Below are positions 29,854 to 37,940 of a stretch of 64,000 nt of DNA, piece after piece (the stretch's first letter is position 1; each line of letters opens with the position of its first letter). Position numbers and translations under genes: made by a program. Where the stretch lies: NCBI GenBank assembly GCA_027488785.1, contig JAIYAY010000009.1, positions 124,001-188,000 on the forward strand, read 5' to 3'. The DNA comes from Sphingomonadales bacterium (GTDB lineage: Bacteria; Pseudomonadota; Alphaproteobacteria; Sphingomonadales; Sphingomonadaceae). Below the pieces are notes generated by a model. The model had not been told where the DNA came from. It made no database searches and saw nothing but the letters and a program-made list of their open reading frames with translations.

Positions 29854-30564
29854 TCAGTCAATTGCGGAGATGTCAGCGTCATTACCCCGCAAGTCCGCAG
29901 CCAAAGCAGCGGAATCGAATGGCGCAATACTGCATCCTTTGAAATTTAGCCAGCGTCCAAGATGATGCATCACCCGCTCCGCCGCATTTTGGTTAATCAA
30001 TGCAACGTGCACAGCATTTTGCCGCCCAAGCGCTGCCGACAATGCATCCCGGTCCACCGGTAGCTTCACACCACCCTTTCCGGTGCCTTCGGCGTCTTCA
30101 CCAACGCGCCATGCTTGGTCGCGTTTGCCACTGCCATCGGCACTTGCGTCCGATGCATGCAACAACAACTTAACCTGCCCACTGCGCGATGCGGTATCGA
30201 TCTTCTCTGCGCCCAAGATTAGATGCCCGGCACGCGCTTCCAAGCCGAGCCGATCCAAAAACGCCTTCTCCAAGCCACGATCAATGCGGCCTGTCAGGTC
30301 ATCGATAATATCAATCTTGTCCGTTTTGAATGCCCGGCGCAGCAATCCGGAGAGCTTACCATTGGCTATTGCCTTGGACAATTCTTCACCGGAGACGCCA
30401 ATCCAGGCGCCGCGACCGGGCGCCTTTGCAAAAAGATCAGGTGCGATACTGCCATCAGGGCCGAGGGCAAGCCTGATGAGCTGGGCACGAGTCCCATGCT
30501 CACCTGACAATATGCACTTCCTTATTGGGGAGTGTCGGTTCTCATTGAGAGTTGTCCGCTGCAA
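29854..30564 (-). CDS. ylxR: YlxR-type RNA-binding protein with C-terminal L7Ae-like domain
   Basis: A 236-residue protein of the nusA-infB operon. Residues 8-85 are the YlxR (DUF448) domain: RKCILSGE at 15-22 and GRGAWI at 50-55. From about residue 108 a second domain (RAGHLILGAEKIDTASRSG, KLLLHASDAS) resembles L7Ae/YlxQ-type RNA-binding proteins, so the two proteins that are separate in Bacillus are joined here. There is no ATG that would keep the YlxR N-terminus. A TTG at 30564 has AGGAGG six bases ahead, inside the end of nusA, and I take it as the start; this overlaps nusA by 23 bases. The role is probably tRNA or rRNA binding; the exact function is unclear. Confidence 0.88.
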   Translation of the reverse strand: MQRTTLNENRHSPIRKCILSGEHGTRAQLIRLALGPDGSIAPDLFAKAPGRGAWIGVSGEELSKAIANGKLSGLLRRAFKTDKIDIIDDLTGRIDRGLEKAFLDRLGLEARAGHLILGAEKIDTASRSGQVKLLLHASDASADGSGKRDQAWRVGEDAEGTGKGGVKLPVDRDALSAALGRQNAVHVALINQNAAERVMHHLGRWLNFKGCSIAPFDSAALAADLRGNDADISAID

Positions 30565-32152
30565 TCGCGTCCTCCTCTTCGAACCAATGCGCGCGAGCAG
30601 CCATGATGATTTCATTGCCTTGCTCTTCAGACAGACCAAAGGTCGCCAATATGCCTGCCTTATCTTCGGTACGGTTGCGCCGGGCTTCGCGATCACTTCG
30701 CTCATTGCGACGTGGCTCACGCGCCTTCTGGATCAGTTCATCGGTGGCAAGGTCTGCCAAATCGTCAAGCGTCTTGATGCCTGCCTTGCCCAAAACGACC
30801 AACATCGCTTCGGTAAGAATAGGCAGTTCGGCAACGGCGTCTTCTACACCCAATGCGCGGCGCTCGGCTCGGTTTGCTTCTTCGCGGCGATCCAGCGCTT
30901 CTTGTGCGCGGCTCTGCAATTCTTCGGCCAAACCGTCATCAAAGCCTTCAATGGCTGCGATTTCGGCGGAATCGACATAAGCGACTTCTTCCAATTCGCT
31001 AAAGCCTTCGGCAACCAGCAGTTGCGCCAGTGTTTCGTCAACGTCCAGTTCTTGCTGGAACATTTCGGAACGCTCGACAAATTCCTTTTGCCTTTTCTCG
31101 CTCGATTCCGCTTCGGTCATGATGTCGATGCCACGACCCGTCAGCTGCGACGCCAAACGAACATTCTGACCACGACGGCCAATGGCGAGGCTCAATTGAT
31201 CGTCAGGAACGACAACTTCGATACGGCCTTCTTCTTCATCGATGACAACGCGGCTCACCGTTGCGGGCTGCAGCGCATTCACAATGAATGTTGCAGTATC
31301 TTCCGACCATGGAATGATGTCGATCTTTTCGCCCTGCATTTCCTGCACGACGGCCTGAACGCGGCTACCCTTCATGCCGACGCAGGCGCCGACGGGGTCA
31401 ATGCTGCTGTCATAACTGATGACGCCAATCTTGGCGCGGCTGCCTGGGTCACGCGCAGCGGCCTTGATTTCGATAACACCGTCGTAGATTTCAGGCACTT
31501 CTTGCGCGAACAATTTCTTCATGAAATCAGGGTGCGCACGGCTCAACAGAATCTGTGGACCACGATTTTCACGCTGCACCTTCATAATAAGCGCGCGAAC
31601 GCGGTCGCCGCCGCGAACGACTTCGCGCGGGATTTGCTGATCGCGGCGAATGACGCCTTCTGCGCGGCCAAGGTCTACAACAACATGGCCGAATTCAACA
31701 GACTTGACGACACCCGTGATGATTTCGCCGGTGCGGTCCTTAAACTCTTCAAACTGGCGCTCGCGCTCTGCATCGCGCACCTTTTGGAAGATAACCTGCT
31801 TAGCCGACTGCGCATCGATACGACCCAAATCCACCGCGGGCAGCGGATCAACGATGAAGTCGCCGACGACGGCGCCCTTTTGTAGCTTGTCCGCCTGCTT
31901 CAGGTCGACCTGCTTGAAATAATCCTCAACCTCTTCGACAACTTCCACAACGCGCCACAGACGCAAGTCACCGGTTTGGGTGTCCAGCTTCGCACGAATG
32001 TCGTTTTCGGCCCCATAACGCGCCCTAGCCGCACGCTGGATAGCTTCTTCAAGCGCTTCGATGACAATCGCCTTGTCGATCATCTTTTCGCTGGCGACCG
32101 CGTTGGCGATTGCGAGCAGTTCAGCCTTGTTGGCGGCAATACTACTGGCCAT
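30542..32152 (-). CDS. nusA: Transcription termination/antitermination factor NusA
   Basis: A 536-residue RNA polymerase-binding factor controlling pausing, termination and rRNA antitermination. The order is: N-terminal polymerase-binding domain (residues 1-130), S1 domain (TGVVKSVEFGHVVVDLGRAE), KH1 with SYDSSIDPVGACVGMKGSR, KH2 with LSLAIGRRGQNVRLASQLTG, then two C-terminal acidic helical repeats around residues 370-520 (LDVDETLAQLLVAEGFSELE and later AGIKTLDDLADLATDE). The tail EEEDAIAADNSQ is acidic. It starts 4 bases after rimP and its end overlaps ylxR. The opposite strand is open for 600 codons, but that frame is a shadow. Confidence 0.98.
   Translation of the reverse strand: MASSIAANKAELLAIANAVASEKMIDKAIVIEALEEAIQRAARARYGAENDIRAKLDTQTGDLRLWRVVEVVEEVEDYFKQVDLKQADKLQKGAVVGDFIVDPLPAVDLGRIDAQSAKQVIFQKVRDAERERQFEEFKDRTGEIITGVVKSVEFGHVVVDLGRAEGVIRRDQQIPREVVRGGDRVRALIMKVQRENRGPQILLSRAHPDFMKKLFAQEVPEIYDGVIEIKAAARDPGSRAKIGVISYDSSIDPVGACVGMKGSRVQAVVQEMQGEKIDIIPWSEDTATFIVNALQPATVSRVVIDEEEGRIEVVVPDDQLSLAIGRRGQNVRLASQLTGRGIDIMTEAESSEKRQKEFVERSEMFQQELDVDETLAQLLVAEGFSELEEVAYVDSAEIAAIEGFDDGLAEELQSRAQEALDRREEANRAERRALGVEDAVAELPILTEAMLVVLGKAGIKTLDDLADLATDELIQKAREPRRNERSDREARRNRTEDKAGILATFGLSEEQGNEIIMAARAHWFEEEDAIAADNSQ
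30571..30576 (-). promoter_or_regulatory. Ribosome-binding site deciding the ylxR TTG start
   Basis: AGGAGG lies within the codons of the acidic nusA C-terminus, 6 bases ahead of TTG at 30564. It is the only good start signal near the YlxR domain. Because it also encodes consecutive Glu and Asp codons of NusA, it may be partly coincidental. Confidence 0.55.
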
Positions 32153-32156
32153 GTTC

Positions 32157-32717
32157 TTAGTCTTCCTGTGCTTCGTCGTGAATGGGTTCAGCCTCTATGT
32201 CATCCGCCCCATCGCTGTTGATGGGGGCAGTCGACGCAATCAGCCGGTCTGTCAAGAGCAGCTTGGCGTGGCCAAGTGCGGAAAATGGGAAGGTTAGGCG
32301 CCCTGCCTTGCGGTCATCGACATGAATATTTTCACCATCGACTCCGGCCAGATCACCGCGAATATTCTTACGACCATCCATCGGCTCGCTCAGTTCGATC
32401 TTAGCCTCATGCCCGACCCAGTCGGAAAAATCGGCAAGACGAGTCAACGGCCGGTCAATCCCGGGCGAGCTCACTTCAAGACGATACGCTTCAACAATTG
32501 GGTCAAGCGCATCAAACAAGTCGGAAATGCGGTGCGAAAGCGCCGCGCAATCATCAATATTGAGCTGACGTGTCTCGGGACGCTCAGCCATAACTTGCAA
32601 GGTAGGCTCGTCGCTACCCTGCGCACCGTTGGAAAACCATGCCACGCGCACCAAGGCAAAGCCAAGCGCTTTCGCCTCGGGCGCAATCAAACTGCTCAGC
32701 TTATCCAAATCAGGCAA
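32157..32717 (-). CDS. rimP: Ribosome maturation factor RimP
   Basis: A 186-residue protein for 30S subunit assembly, first gene of the rimP-nusA-infB operon. LIAPEAKALGFALVRVAWF, DDCAALSHRISDLFDALDPI and YRLEVSSPGIDRPLTRLADF are family blocks; the C-terminal SH3-like part includes GRKNIRGDLAGVDGENIHVD. The frame has no ATG before the conserved domain and a stop five codons upstream, so a TTG start at 32717 is forced, with AAGAAAG some 8 bases ahead. The acidic C-terminal tail of about 30 residues is common in sphingomonads. TTG may keep its level low. Confidence 0.94.
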   Translation of the reverse strand: MPDLDKLSSLIAPEAKALGFALVRVAWFSNGAQGSDEPTLQVMAERPETRQLNIDDCAALSHRISDLFDALDPIVEAYRLEVSSPGIDRPLTRLADFSDWVGHEAKIELSEPMDGRKNIRGDLAGVDGENIHVDDRKAGRLTFPFSALGHAKLLLTDRLIASTAPINSDGADDIEAEPIHDEAQED

Positions 32718-32833
32718 AATCAGACTTTCTTATTTGACGTGCAATAACATTTCGCGCCGGCCCCAGTGGCGCCAGCCCTTCCAAGTTCTCACAATGTAAG
32801 GATGATGGCTGTATAGCTCCGAAAACTTTCATA

Positions 32834-32874
32834 TGCAAGTCTCTTGCACATCGCGCCTTCACCCACCAATTGGT
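32834..32874. promoter_or_regulatory. Two short palindromes upstream of the sugar dehydrogenase
   Basis: TGCAAG and CTTGCA (32834-32848) form a 6-base inverted repeat with a 3-base spacer, and ACCAATTGGT (32865-32874) is a perfect 10-base palindrome. Both are in the 187-base space between rimP and the lipoprotein dehydrogenase and could bind a regulator of either. No clear sigma-70 promoter was seen. Confidence 0.3.
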
Positions 32875-32904
32875 AGGGGCATATAAATAATGGAGCTTTG
32901 CATC

Positions 32905-34038
32905 ATGTCCAAATTGTCTTTTCTGATAGGCGCATCATTTCTGGCCGCCGCCTGCCAGCCTTCGGTCAGTGACGCCGCCCCTGCGGACAGCAACGGCGCG
33001 CCTTTTGACGTCGCAGTCGTGGCCGATTTCGAGGAGCCTTGGGCCATGACGTTCGTCCCCGGTACGCCATATGCGCTTGTGACCGAGAAAAAGGGTAAGT
33101 TGAAGCTCTGGCAAAATGAAGGCACCGTTGTCGATGTCGAAGGCGTCCCTGCGGTTGCTTATGGCGGCCAAGGGGGCCTTGGCGATGTTGTCCTCCACCC
33201 CGAATTTGTCAAAAACAAATTGGTCTATCTCAGCTTTGCTGAAGCTGGCGAAGGCGGATTTGGCGCCGCAGTTGTCCGCGGCAAGCTGGATGTGACAAGC
33301 GCAAAACCGATTCTGACCGATGTTCAAATCATCTGGCGTCAAGAACCCAAGGTTTCGGGCCGAGGCCATTATGGCCATCGCCTCGCCTTTGGTCCGGACG
33401 GCATGTTGTATATCAGCAGTGGCGAGCGACAGAAATTTGACCCCGCACAAGATCTCAACCAAAATCTTGGCAAGATTGTGCGCCTCACGGACAGCGGCTT
33501 GGTCCCATCGGACAATCCCTTTTACGGCCAAGGCAGCGTAAAGTCGCAAGTCTGGTCTTACGGACATCGCAACCCGCTAGGCATTGCTTTTGATGCAAAG
33601 GGCCGTTTGTGGAACCAAGAAATGGGCCCTGCGGGCGGTGATGAATTAAACCTTGTGAAAAAGGCAGCCAATTACGGCTATCCAACTGTGTCGAATGGCG
33701 ACCATTATGACGGCAGAAACATCCCCGACCACGCAGCAGGCGATGGATTTGAAGCACCCAAGGTAACCTGGAATCCCGCCATTTCACCCGGCGGCCTTAT
33801 GATTTATACCGGCGACATGTTCAAAGCATGGAAAGGTAGCGCCTTTATCGGTGGCCTTGGTGCAAAAGCCTTGGTGCGTGTGAAGCTGGACGGCGAAAAT
33901 GCGGCAAAGGCAGACCAATGGGACATGGGCGCGCGTATCCGGGAAGTCGAACAGGGTCCCGATGGCGCCATCTGGTTGCTGGAAGACGAACGTGCTGGCT
34001 CACAGGGGCGCTTGTTGAAGCTAACCCCGAAAAAATAA
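32905..34038 (+). CDS. Lipoprotein PQQ-type sugar dehydrogenase (YliI/GDH-B-like)
   Basis: A 377-residue member of the soluble glucose/sorbosone dehydrogenase beta-propeller family, which oxidises aldoses with PQQ. The N-terminus MSKLSFLIGASFLAAAC has a lipobox with a Cys at 17, so it is probably anchored in the outer membrane facing the periplasm. ATG 32905 is chosen because GGAG lies 9 bases ahead; ATG 32890 adds five residues. Blocks typical of the family: LEEPW-like DFEEPWAMTFVPG, GGQGGLGDVVLHPEF, SGRGHYGHRLAFGPDGMLYI, YGHRNPLGIAFDAKGRLWNQ, MGPAGGDELN (calcium and PQQ region) and GARIREVEQGPDGAIWLL. The true substrate is unknown. It converges with the DUF1499 gene. Confidence 0.92.
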   Translation: MSKLSFLIGASFLAAACQPSVSDAAPADSNGAPFDVAVVADFEEPWAMTFVPGTPYALVTEKKGKLKLWQNEGTVVDVEGVPAVAYGGQGGLGDVVLHPEFVKNKLVYLSFAEAGEGGFGAAVVRGKLDVTSAKPILTDVQIIWRQEPKVSGRGHYGHRLAFGPDGMLYISSGERQKFDPAQDLNQNLGKIVRLTDSGLVPSDNPFYGQGSVKSQVWSYGHRNPLGIAFDAKGRLWNQEMGPAGGDELNLVKKAANYGYPTVSNGDHYDGRNIPDHAAGDGFEAPKVTWNPAISPGGLMIYTGDMFKAWKGSAFIGGLGAKALVRVKLDGENAAKADQWDMGARIREVEQGPDGAIWLLEDERAGSQGRLLKLTPKK

Positions 34039-34048
34039 GACAGCTGGC

Positions 34049-34070
34049 GGCGGCGCTTTATTGCGCCGCC
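34049..34070. terminator. Hairpin between convergent genes
   Basis: GGCGGCGC and GCGCCGCC form an 8-base perfect stem with a 6-base loop, starting 10 bases after the dehydrogenase stop and overlapping the last codons of the DUF1499 gene. No U-tract follows on either strand, so termination there is uncertain. Confidence 0.4.
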
Positions 34071-34903
34071 GTTACCGTTCCCGTTAAATCTGCCAGAAAA
34101 GACCGGACGCGTTTGGCGTTCATCCCCAAGTCGCTTTGCCCGACACGGCTAACAGAGCGCATATCAACAATGCTGCCTTCGCCTGTGTCTGATGCGCGAA
34201 CGCGCAACACGACATCATCTTTGAATTGGAAAAATGCGCTGGTTTCAGTGGCTTCCAAACGCCCCTCTTCGGGTGACACAATAGCGACATCCCAACCACG
34301 TGTTATGGCCAGACGCTCGGCCTTGGCAATCACCGTAGGCACCGGTTCGTTCACGCGTACCGAACGGATGTCTCCATAATCCTTTTGATGCACCATCGCC
34401 CAACGTTGTTCTGGCGTAAGGCCGCGCATCTTCGGATCATCCGCACCAGGAACATTATCAAGATTGTCAGCACGCAATTGTAATGTCTGAAAGGCCGGCG
34501 GGTCAGCGAGATCTGTCGACACATCATGGATCGCAGGCACAGTAAGTGCCTTCACAAAAAAAGTACCTACCCAGCCAACATAAACCAACGCGACCAGCAT
34601 CCCAACCCAGCGCCGTGCGCGCAATGGCGGTGTTGTGGACTTACGAACGCGCCACTCTTGCACAAGACCAATCAATATGGCCGCTATCCCCAAAAGAAAG
34701 GCCCCAGCGACACCCTTCAGCCCCGATGTATAGGCCCAGAAACCCCAACCTGTGCCAATTGCCGCAACCGCGCCCCAAACCAGCGCACCAACGCCGGCAA
34801 TAAGCACCAGATAGCCAAGAATATCCTTTTGGGTCCGCGGCTGCTCTGAAGCCAGTGTCGATGTTGAGTCTGGTGCCGCATGGGGCGCTTGCTGATCGGT
34901 CAA
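34058..34903 (-). CDS. DUF1499 membrane protein
   Basis: About 281 residues. The N-terminal third has three to four hydrophobic segments (DILGYLVLIAGVGALVWGAV, GVAGAFLLGIAAILIGLV, WVGMLVALVYVGWVGTFFV), then a soluble domain of about 150 residues that matches DUF1499: PAIHDVSTDLADPPAF, later GDIRSVRVNEPVPTVIAKAE and EATETSAFFQFKDDVVLRVR. A TTG at 34903 has AGGAGA close ahead and is taken as start; an ATG at 34930 is in frame but has no ribosome-binding site. DUF1499 proteins are of unknown function, found near envelope genes. It is convergent with the sugar dehydrogenase. Confidence 0.85.
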   Translation of the reverse strand: MTDQQAPHAAPDSTSTLASEQPRTQKDILGYLVLIAGVGALVWGAVAAIGTGWGFWAYTSGLKGVAGAFLLGIAAILIGLVQEWRVRKSTTPPLRARRWVGMLVALVYVGWVGTFFVKALTVPAIHDVSTDLADPPAFQTLQLRADNLDNVPGADDPKMRGLTPEQRWAMVHQKDYGDIRSVRVNEPVPTVIAKAERLAITRGWDVAIVSPEEGRLEATETSAFFQFKDDVVLRVRASDTGEGSIVDMRSVSRVGQSDLGMNAKRVRSFLADLTGTVTAAQ

Positions 34904-35072
34904 ATTCTCTCTCCTGCGTGACGAAACCATCTAAGTGACGCATGCTAATGGATGTTCCGTCGAAAGGCAATTTACGGCCGCTTTATTGTCGGTGACATGA
35001 TATTCGATTGGACAAACATCGTCCGCAATGACAGGGAACGCCGTTAGTGTCTCCCTTTCCAGCAAGTGTAAT

Positions 35073-35552
35073 ATGCACAACACGCCCCTTTCAGGCATAT
35101 CTGCAGATGCGTTGAACGCTTTACTCGATGATGCCTTCGGGACGGACAGGCATGCACGAACGGCCTATTTGCTGCGTAAAGGCATGGCCGCCATCGGCCA
35201 TCTGTCCTTTGGAATTCTAGACGATGGGGAACTTCTGGCGAGCATTCAGTGTTGGCCTGTGCGTGTTGGAAAGGCCGATCTAATCTTGGTCGGGCCAGTC
35301 GCGGTCGCCAGCCATCGCCAGAGTGAGGGGCTTGGCAAGATATTGATGCAATTGATGCTCAACGCTACAACGCCGCAAGATGCGCCAATGGTGATGATTG
35401 GTGATCCGGAATATTATGGCCGTTTTGGATTTTCGTCCAACGACACATCTGGTTGGACCTTACCAGGCCCCTGGGAGCCACGGCGTTTGCTTCTGCGCAA
35501 TAGCCAAATGGTTGCCTTACCAACACACGGTTTGCTTGGGCCTGCCGACTAA
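35073..35552 (+). CDS. GNAT-family N-acetyltransferase
   Basis: A 159-residue acetyltransferase of the YhbS type. The acetyl-CoA region is ILVGPVAVASHRQSEGLGKI, matching the R/Q-x-x-G-x-G/A motif (QSEGLG), and FYMIGDPEYYGRFGF-like MIGDPEYYGRFGFSS is the diagnostic C-terminal block of YhbS proteins. The ATG at 35073 gives the usual length; an upstream start at 35028 would add 15 residues with no family match. The substrate is unknown. It lies 38 bases before the DUF1285 gene, perhaps in the same transcript. Confidence 0.88.
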   Translation: MHNTPLSGISADALNALLDDAFGTDRHARTAYLLRKGMAAIGHLSFGILDDGELLASIQCWPVRVGKADLILVGPVAVASHRQSEGLGKILMQLMLNATTPQDAPMVMIGDPEYYGRFGFSSNDTSGWTLPGPWEPRRLLLRNSQMVALPTHGLLGPAD

Positions 35553-35590
35553 GCTTTGACGATTAGTCTGATTAGACGTATCGCGTTGCC

Positions 35591-36142
35591 ATGCCTTATG
35601 AAGCACCTGATCTAGCCACACTAACCCTGTCCGATATTGCGGAACTTGTAGCGGCGCGAAAATTGCCGCCGGTGGAAAGCTGGGAACCCGCCAATACGGG
35701 CGACAGTGACATGCGGATCGCGTCGGATGGCAAATGGTTTCATCAAGGCGGCGAAATTACCCGGCCAGCAATGGTCCGCGCCTTTTCCAGTCTATTGCGC
35801 CGCGATGCCGATGGACAGCATTGGCTGGTTACACCCCAGCAGAAGCTGTCGATCATTGTCGAAGACGCGCCGTTCATTGCCGTAGAACTACAAAGCGAAG
35901 GCGAAGGATCAGAACGCAGCTTGGCGTTCCGGCTCAACAGCGACGATCTTGTTTTTGCCGATACCGATCACATAATTGAGATGCGCGGCGGCCTGCTATA
36001 TGTGCATGTGCGTGGTGGCATGTGGGCAAAACTTGCACGTCCTGTCTATTATGAACTCGCCAATTTGGCGCTGGCCGAAAATCCGGAAGACCCGAGCATC
36101 TGGAGTAAAGGCGCACAATTCCCGCTGGCTTCACCTCTATGA
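35591..36142 (+). CDS. DUF1285 protein
   Basis: A 183-residue soluble protein matching the DUF1285 family of proteobacteria. Recognisable blocks are LPPVESWEPANTGDSDMRIA, DGKWFHQGGEITRPAMVRAF, SLLRRDADGQHWLVTPQQKL and IEDAPF-like IIVEDAPFIAVEL, then RGGLLYVHVRGGMWAKLARP and PVYYELANLA. Crystal structures of homologues show a beta-rich fold, but no biochemical function is known to me. The stop overlaps the Nudix start in an ATGA, and this gene, the Nudix gene and cca form a coupled set, a combination common in alphaproteobacteria. Confidence 0.9.
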   Translation: MPYEAPDLATLTLSDIAELVAARKLPPVESWEPANTGDSDMRIASDGKWFHQGGEITRPAMVRAFSSLLRRDADGQHWLVTPQQKLSIIVEDAPFIAVELQSEGEGSERSLAFRLNSDDLVFADTDHIIEMRGGLLYVHVRGGMWAKLARPVYYELANLALAENPEDPSIWSKGAQFPLASPL

Positions 36143-36711
36143 ACTGGCGGCAGCGGCTGCAAATGGCGCTTGATCCAGCGCGCAGCATAGAGATTGAAGA
36201 CGAAAGGCATTTTGCCGTCGATACCCACCGCGCGGCGGCAGTCTTGATCCCCATAACAGACCGAACGGAACCTGGCGTGATCTTGACGCAGCGCCCTACA
36301 TGGCTGCGCAGCCATGCAGGCCAAGTAGCCTTTCCTGGTGGTAAGGTCGATGAAGGCGACGAAAACGCGATCGCGGCGGCCTTGCGTGAGGCGCATGAAG
36401 AATTGAGCATCCCGCCTGCGATAGTCGAGGTCATCGGCGTAGCGGACACCTATTTTTCCGGCAGCGGATACCGCATCGCGCCTGTTGTAGGCGTGATCCC
36501 GCCCGATCTTGCACTTCAGCCCAACCCAGAAGAAGTCGATGACTATTTCGAAGTGCCGCTTGCCTTCTTGCTTGACCCTGCCAATTCGGTTCGGAAAGAG
36601 GCCGCTTGGAATGGACAACAACGTAGCTATTATGACATGCAATGGGGCGAACGAAGGATATGGGGCGTGACGGCGGGGATAATCGCCAATCTCGTGCGGC
36701 GGCTGGCATGA
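36139..36711 (+). CDS. Nudix hydrolase, CoA pyrophosphatase type
   Basis: A 190-residue enzyme of the NudL (YeaB) type that cleaves CoA and its thioesters to phosphopantetheine and ADP. The Nudix box is at residues 67-90 (GGKVDEG then REAHEELS). The TEPGVILTQRPTWLRSHAGQ stretch just before it, with the conserved LRSHAGQVAFPGG, is the UPF0035/NudL signature. It overlaps DUF1285 by 4 bases at its start and cca by 4 bases at its end (both ATGA), so the three are translationally coupled. Confidence 0.94.
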   Translation: MNWRQRLQMALDPARSIEIEDERHFAVDTHRAAAVLIPITDRTEPGVILTQRPTWLRSHAGQVAFPGGKVDEGDENAIAAALREAHEELSIPPAIVEVIGVADTYFSGSGYRIAPVVGVIPPDLALQPNPEEVDDYFEVPLAFLLDPANSVRKEAAWNGQQRSYYDMQWGERRIWGVTAGIIANLVRRLA

Positions 36712-37931
36712 CGCCCGTGCGCCTTCCCTCGGCCGCATGGCAGCATGCCGATGGCCTGAAAAGGATTTTGGCAGCTCTGGATGACGCTTATGGCGGCCCG
36801 CGTTATGTGGGCGGTGCGGTGCGCGACACGCTGCTTGGCTTGCCCGTAACTGATGTTGATATCGCCACAGCCTTGTTACCAAATGAAGTCATAAACCGCT
36901 TAGAAGCCTCTGAAATCAAAGCCATTCCGACCGGTATTGAACATGGCACGGTCACCGCCGCTGTGGATGGCAAAAATTACGAGATCACAACATTGCGGCG
37001 CGATGTGGCAACTGATGGCCGTCGCGCGACAGTTGCTTTTGCCACGGATTGGCATGAGGATGCCGCCCGCCGCGACTTTACGATCAACGCGTTATATGCG
37101 GATCCCAAAAGCGGGGAAGTCTTCGACTATTTTGATGGCCTCAGTGATCTGAAAGCGCGCAGATTGCGGTTCATTGGCGATGCCAATCAACGGATCGCCG
37201 AAGATTTTCTGCGCATATTACGCTATTTCCGTTTCCTTGCCCGATATGACGGCGGGCAAATGGACGCCGACGCCATTCAAGCCTGCGCAGGTGGCGCGCA
37301 TGGACTGACCGCCTTGTCACGCGAACGCATAGCGCAGGAACTGACCCGCATATTATCTTTGAAGGATCCGGTCGCATCGGTAGCCCTGATGATTGCAAAT
37401 GGCATCTTCACGCCATTTCTGCCCGAATTATCGGCGAATGCAGCCAATGATTTGCAGCGCCTTGTAGAGCGCGAAGCACAATGTGCGCAGCCTATCTCGT
37501 TGCCTGCGCGCTTTCTCGCACTGTTAACCCGCGATATTGTTGCTGTAGATAAGGTTGCGGCGCGGTTGAAGCTGTCCAACAAAATGCGAGAAGGCTTGAC
37601 CCAGAGATTGCGTGCAAACGTCCCAACACCCGCCAATGTCCGCGCTATCGCCTATCGCGCTGATATCGACACCGCGCGCGATGCTGCGATGCTATATTCT
37701 GTCGAAGCCAATTTGCTTGAGTGCCTCGCCCGTCTGGAACAATGGGACATCCCAACGCTTTCAATCAAGGGTGGCGAACTTATTGCAATGGGCTTGCCTG
37801 CTGGCCCCTTAGTCGCAAAAACGCTGCAAGCGATTGAGGCGGCTTGGATAGAGGAGGATTTTCCGGATGCAGCACGCCAACGCGCGCTAGCCATTCAAAT
37901 GGTCAATGCTGTTTTGCTTGAAAAAACATAG
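36708..37931 (+). CDS. cca: CCA tRNA nucleotidyltransferase
   Basis: A 407-residue class II nucleotidyltransferase related to poly(A) polymerase, adding or repairing the CCA end of tRNAs. The head domain has GGAVRD at 35-40 and the metal-binding DVD at 49-51, then RRDVATDGRRATVAFATDWH and RRDFTINALYADPKSGEVFD, and the arginine-rich RFIGDANQRIAEDFLRILRY that contacts nucleotides. The tail domain differs from the E. coli type and fits the alphaproteobacterial form. ATG 36708 is chosen because it overlaps the Nudix stop (ATGA); the frame continues upstream in the Nudix gene without support. Confidence 0.95.
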   Translation: MTPVRLPSAAWQHADGLKRILAALDDAYGGPRYVGGAVRDTLLGLPVTDVDIATALLPNEVINRLEASEIKAIPTGIEHGTVTAAVDGKNYEITTLRRDVATDGRRATVAFATDWHEDAARRDFTINALYADPKSGEVFDYFDGLSDLKARRLRFIGDANQRIAEDFLRILRYFRFLARYDGGQMDADAIQACAGGAHGLTALSRERIAQELTRILSLKDPVASVALMIANGIFTPFLPELSANAANDLQRLVEREAQCAQPISLPARFLALLTRDIVAVDKVAARLKLSNKMREGLTQRLRANVPTPANVRAIAYRADIDTARDAAMLYSVEANLLECLARLEQWDIPTLSIKGGELIAMGLPAGPLVAKTLQAIEAAWIEEDFPDAARQRALAIQMVNAVLLEKT

Positions 37932-37940
37932 GCAAATTAA

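Noticed and set aside
30083-31885. 600-codon open frame on the plus strand opposite nusA and ylxR
   Set aside because: It is antisense to two clear genes, has low-complexity composition without domains or ribosome-binding site, and is explained by codon bias of the minus-strand genes.
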